Made by a program: the position numbers and the translations under genes
Assembly (NCBI GenBank): GCA_026826555.1
Contig: JAKSZT010038899.1
Location: 820,791 to 884,790 of the forward strand
Direction: 5' to 3'
DNA length: 64,000 nucleotides
Source: Tolypeutes matacus
Taxonomy: Eukaryota; Chordata; Mammalia; Cingulata; Chlamyphoridae
The notes under the pieces: generated by a model
The model's input: the letters and a program-made list of their open reading frames with translations, nothing else
Told to the model about the DNA's origin: nothing
Database searches by the model: none
In this document: positions 60,331 through 64,000 of the stretch, piece by piece
How the letters are laid out: every line of letters starts with the position of its first letter
Position numbering within the stretch: position 1 is the first letter of the stretch

Positions 60331-61180
60331 TATGGCCCAGTCCAATGAACAAAGTAAAAAAACAGGAAGACATGCTGAACATGGAACATCTAATCAGAGA
60401 GTCCAAACAAATATCATGAATCAACCTAATGAGGTGAAGGATATTAAGAAGACACTGAGAGAACACAGTGAATAGATTGTAAATATACATAATAAATAAC
60501 AGATATGGTAGGAATGGCACAATCCAAGAAATCAAAAATACACTGGAAGCACACAACATCAGATTTGAACATGCAGAGGAAAGAATCAGCAATGTGGAAG
60601 ACAGTATAGCTGAAATCAAACAGATGATAGAAGAGATAGAAAAAAAGATAGAAAAATCCAACAGCAACTTAGGGATTTGAATGACAACATAAAACACACA
60701 AACATATGCATTATAGGCATTCCAGAGAGAGAAGAGAAAGTAAATGGGACAGAGGAGTGTTGGAAGTAATAATGGCTGAAAATTTTCCAAATCTATTAAA
60801 GGACATGGATGTACATATCCAGGAAGTACAGCACACCCCAAACAGTATAGATCCCAACAGGCATATTGCAAAACATATGCTTCTCAAAGTGCCCAATGTG
60901 CAAGATAAAGAGGGAATACTGAAAACAGCAAAAGAAAAGAGAACCATCACACAAAAGGGAAACTTATTAAGATTAAGTGCTTATTTTTCATCTGAAAACA
61001 TGGTAGTGCTTTCAAGAAGCAGAAGACAGTGGTATGACATAGTTAAAGTGTTAAAAGAAAACACTTCCAGCCACGAATTCTCTATCCAGAAAAGTTGGGA
61101 TTCAAAACTGAGCAAGAGCTCAAAATATTCACAGATAAAACAGAAATTAAGAGAGTTTGTCAATAAGAAACTTGCCCTTT
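60331..61180 (+). pseudogene. L1 ORF1 relic
   Basis: ATG at 60331 gives MAQSNEQSKKTGRHAEHGTS, then a stretch NEVKDIKKTLREHSE before the first stop at about 60475. Later frames give the RRM-like start HTNICIIGIPEREEK, IMAENFPNLLKDMDVHIQEV (60771) and SRRQWYDIVKVLKENTSSHE (61018-61077), the conserved C-terminal domain. Several stops and shifts. Better N-terminal preservation than the 31.3 kb copy, so it shows the probable native start. Confidence 0.8.
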
Positions 61181-61315
61181 AAGAAATATTAAATGGAGTT
61201 CTACAGGTTGAAAGGAAAAACAGGAGAGAAGGAGTTGGAGGAGTGTGTAAGAACAATGAAAAAGATAAAAAGAGAAATAAAGACAGCATTTGGCATGCAT
61301 AAACTTAAAGAAAAT

Positions 61316-62093
61316 ATGGCTAATGTAAGTAATTCCTTGATAGTAATAACTTTGAATGTTAAAGGAATAAACTATCCAGTCAAGAGAAACAGATTGGCAG
61401 AATGGATAAGGAAATATGATTTATGTATATGTCATCTACAAGAAAGTCACCTTACACCCAGGGACTCATGGAAACTAATAGTGAATAGTTGGAAAACAAT
61501 TTTACATGCAAACAATAGCCACGAAAGGGTGGGAGTAGCTATACTAATATCAGACAAAATAGACTTTAAATGCAAAATTATTGTAAGAGAAAAAGAAAGC
61601 CACTATATATTAATAAAAGGGATTATCTATTAAGAAAAAGGAACAATAATAAACATTTAAGCACCTAATGTGGGCACCTCAAAATACATGAGGCAAACAC
61701 AGGAAAAACTAAGTGGAGAAATAGATGCCTCTAAAATTATAGTGGGGGATTTTAATACACCATTATCACCATTGGACCAAACATCTCATCAGAGAATCAA
61801 TAAAAGCACAAAGACCTTGAATAATACATAAGAGAATCTGGACCTAATAGCTATATACAGAACATTACATGTCAATAGAATAGGATATATATTCTTCTCA
61901 AGTGCACATGGCTCATTCTCCAGGATAGATCACATGCTAGACCATAGAACAACTCTTAATGAATTCCAAAAGATGGAAATTATACAAAGTAATTTCCTTG
62001 ACCACAAAGGATTGAAGCTGGAAATCAGGAAAGGGCAGAGAAGCAGATTAGACACAAAGATATAGAAGTTAAACACCACACTCTTAGACAATC
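61316..62093 (+). pseudogene. L1 ORF2 relic (endonuclease part)
   Basis: Starts MANVSNSLIVITLNVKGINY at 61316; the conserved endonuclease Asn sits in TLNVKG, and ICHLQESHLTPRDS keeps the Glu of the catalytic site (Q-E-S in place of Q-E-T). Continues in other frames with VGDFNTPL (61745) and the SAHGSFSRIDHMLDHRTTL region (61900-61950). Cut at about 62093. Confidence 0.8.
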
Positions 62094-62164
62094 AGTGCTT
62101 GCTCTGTGCACCCACAGCACAGAACCCTGGGCAGGACCCCATCCCCAATCACCTATATACTTTA
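62094..62164 (-). mobile_element. Possible antisense L1 5' UTR scrap
   Basis: CAGCACAGAACCCTGGGCAG and GACCCCATCCCCAATCA resemble 33089-33124 (GCATAGACCCCCGGGCAGGA, CCCCATCCACAATCCA) of the large L1's 5' UTR, which is minus strand. About 45 bases only. It abuts sense ORF2 directly, so a rearrangement lies at 62093. Confidence 0.35.
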
Positions 62165-62446
62165 TTTGTTTTTATTTTGTTTTTATTTATTTTTTTATTA
62201 TTATGGGTAAAAATCAAAATTCTCACAATACATACAAATATTTGCAAAATGATATATAAATATATATGCATATATGTGTATTTGCTTACAAAAATGTTAT
62301 TTATATATATATATATACATATATTTTAAGAGGTGCCTAGATTACCTAAAATATTACACCGAACCCACTGGGATTCCCATGTTGCCCACCTCCCACACCT
62401 CCCACCACATCCAACACAAACATCTCCCACAGTGTGGACCACCAAG
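62165..62446 (-). mobile_element. 5'-truncated L1 3' end with target-site duplication
   Basis: T-rich start, GGTAAAAATCAAAATTCTCA, a TA-rich stretch, CCCATGTTGCCCACCTCCCA and CAACACAAACATCTCCCACA, then truncation at 62446. Flanked by a perfect 13 bp duplication CCTATATACTTTA (62152-62164 and 62447-62459). Only ~280 bases of L1 are present. Clear evidence that this L1 subfamily was mobile recently. Confidence 0.9.
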
Positions 62447-62664
62447 CCTATATACTTTAAAAGTATCAGCACACTACAGAAGTTTCATGATCTTGGAAGA
62501 AAAGTTAACTGGTATCTCTTGCCATAGGCTTCACTTGAGGTGTCTGAATATGCCACAAGAGAAAGGAAAGCAGGATCTTTGGTGAAAGCTCTTTTGAATG
62601 CTCAAAATATTCTGTAGATTTAAGCAAAGTCACCTCTTGCTTGATACTAAATAAGCTTTTGAAG

Positions 62665-62875
62665 GGAAAAAAATTGAAGAGGAAGAAATATTACCCAGCA
62701 CATTTTATGAAGCCAACATCACCCTAATACCAAAGCCAGATAGACACTACGAGAAAGGAAAATTACAGGCCAATCTCTCTAATGAACATAGATTCAAAAA
62801 TTCTCAAAAAAAATCATACTTGTAACTCAAATTCAACAGTATATCCAAACACTTATACATCAAGACCACTTGAAT
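62665..62875 (+). mobile_element. L1 ORF2 scrap
   Basis: CAGCACATTTTATGAAGCCA, CACCCTAATACCAAAGCCAG and AATTACAGGCCAATCTCTCT correspond to the RT region 'ANITLIPKP...NYRPISLMN'. Then degraded sequence to about 62875. Confidence 0.7.
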
Positions 62876-63142
62876 CTGTAATTTCATTATATGACCATAA
62901 GCCAGAGACCCCACCATCCCAGTTCTGAATTTTTTAGATATCTTGTCAAGGGATCCCACATTTTAGGGTTTTCATAATAATCAACAACCTTCTTGTGATA
63001 GCCAGGCAATGGCTGACATCTCTGTGGCAGGCAGGTGCAGGATCTGCATTAATAAATCCCATGCAGCCTTCCTTAAAAGTGCACTCCATCTTCCACCATC
63101 TTGCAGGGGTGCACCAGTGCTCCCTTTGTGTATGTTTAAACA

Positions 63143-63269
63143 CACTTTTAATTTTTTAAAAGATACTAAGAATACATAAATGTTACATTAAAAATATAGT
63201 GGGTTCCCATATGCCCCAATCCCTACAATAACACCATCCTTCATTAGTGTGGTATATTTTTTACAATTG
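63143..63269 (-). mobile_element. L1 distal 3' UTR scrap
   Basis: TTTTTTAAAAGATACTAAGA, ACATAAATGTTACATTAAAA, TTCCCATATGCCCCAATCCC and TCATTAGTGTGGTATATTTT match the end of the distal module at 20350-20490. It stops where the ISCU sequence begins. Confidence 0.7.
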
Positions 63270-63700
63270 TATGAAGTGGATGAAAAATGGAAGATTGTGG
63301 AGGTCAGGTTTAAAACTTTTGCCTGTGGTTTGTGATTGCCTCCAGCCTCTTAGTCACTGCCTCCAGCTTGTTAACCACTGAATGAGTGAAAGAGAAAATG
63401 ATTGAAGAATCCTTGACCACCAGAAACACAGGTATCTTCAAGGAACTCTGTCTTACTCCTATGAAACTGTGCTGCTCCAAGCTGGCTAAGGATGCAATCA
63501 AGGTCATCCTGGCTGATCAGAAACTGAAAGGAGAACCCAAGAAAGGAGTGACAGGGAAGCAATGTGCCCTTGGCAGTTCATACCAGCTGCTTCCCTACTC
63601 ACTGTGCAGTCCCTAGAAGCCCCTTACACTGTGATAAAAGAGCTCTGGGATATACATATAGTTGCTGTTCATGTTTTGTCCCTAAATAGCAAGTGAAATA
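63270..63700 (+). pseudogene. ISCU: ISCU processed pseudogene, 5'-truncated
   Basis: Intronless remnant of ISCU, the mitochondrial iron-sulfur cluster scaffold. From 63276 it reads VDEKWKIVEVRFKTF then a short shift near CG, then IASSLLVT, and from 63380 EWVK with the Trp codon TGA, then KEKMIEESLTTRNTGIFKEL and CLTPMKLCCSKLAKDAIKVI, then ADQKLKGEPKKG, aligned along the ISCU C-terminal half. Only the last ~90 codons remain. A 21-base in-frame duplication (63338-63358 / 63359-63379) encodes ASSLLVT/ASSLLTT. After about 63560 it is probable 3' UTR; no clear poly(A) or target duplication was found, so the right end is uncertain. Confidence 0.85.
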
Positions 63701-63936
63701 CACAATTTAATTGTTCTGAGCCCTGTGGTTTCTTTCAGCACACTTTTATCACCTTAACCAATTTAATGTATATTTGAACTATATGTATGGCGTGAAAACT
63801 GAAATCCATGATGAAGTCTCAAGTGCTTGGAAGCCATTGAAGTGCACAAATACATAATTATACCTAAATTGGATTTTGGGAAGATTACCAGAATGCCTTG
63901 GTATAATTATTTGATAGAACCTATTATTGTACATAA

Positions 63937-63985
63937 ATCTGTATATATATATGTACACACACACACACACACATATATGTACAAT
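63937..63985. repeat. (TA)n/(CA)n microsatellite
   Basis: GTATATATATATGTACACAC followed by (AC)n to about 63971 and then ATATATGTAC. Compound dinucleotide repeat near the window end. Confidence 0.9.
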
Positions 63986-64000
63986 GATGAATAAAAGAAT

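Larger units (their letters stand above)
58465..62093 (+). mobile_element. L1, 5' UTR to early ORF2, 3'-cut
   Basis: Plus-strand L1 containing a 5' UTR (58465-60330), ORF1 relic (60331-61180) and the beginning of ORF2 (61316-62093). It stops at about 62093 in the endonuclease region. Beyond is a ~60 base segment resembling antisense L1 5' UTR. The proximal 5' UTR is GC-richer with GAGGGAGCATACTCTGGGAG, and the last 550 bases are pyrimidine-rich. Confidence 0.7.

Noticed and set aside
60284..60871. 195-codon minus-strand ORF with hydrophobic segments
   Set aside because: Antisense of the plus-strand L1 ORF1 relic at 60331-61180.

Overview
The window reads as a mammalian intergenic stretch, most likely xenarthran and probably armadillo-like. 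Two things suggest this: several tRNA-derived SINEs resemble the armadillo DAS family, and one L1 lineage with an unusual, very long 3' UTR recurs throughout. No intact host protein-coding gene was found. Almost every long ORF is a LINE-1 remnant, an antisense shadow of L1, or read-through in L1 untranslated sequence.

Layout. 1-2.5 kb: an L1 3' end, an LTR-like fragment, an internally deleted L1, and a polyadenylated retrocopy of an ERV LTR transcript. 2.9-16.4 kb: three consecutive plus-strand L1 bodies; the first carries a HINT1 processed pseudogene and the third a SINE. 16.4-21.8 kb: three minus-strand copies of the distal L1 3' UTR; the first has a twin-priming inversion and contains a U4 snRNA fragment. 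23.8-33.8 kb: a nearly full-length minus-strand L1 of about 10 kb with 5' UTR, ORF1, ORF2 and a 2.7 kb 3' UTR, all inactivated. 33.9-35.2 kb: another distal 3' UTR copy, truncated inside the same U4 fragment. 35.2-42 kb: the least repetitive block, with L2/MIR/SINE fossils and an unrecognised decayed gene-like relic at 40.8-41.5 kb. 42-54 kb: nested L1s of several ages, one twin-primed, with SINEs and an LTR-like repeat. 54-58.5 kb: low-density sequence with MIRs and two LTR-like elements. 58.5-62.1 kb: a plus-strand L1 with a long 5' UTR. 62.2-64 kb: a short L1 insertion with a clear target-site duplication, L1 scraps, an ISCU processed pseudogene and a CA/TA microsatellite.

The elements relate to each other as parasites and passengers. 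L1 machinery plausibly produced the HINT1, ISCU, U4, ERV-LTR and SINE insertions, and L1s repeatedly landed inside older L1s. The most interesting signal is a lineage of L1 whose 3' UTR appears to have captured the 5' part of U4 snRNA and then kept retrotransposing. Two independently truncated insertions share the same U4/L1 junction and a shared U4 base that differs from the U4 sequence I remember. All family names come from pattern recognition without database searches, and many boundaries are approximate to tens of bases.
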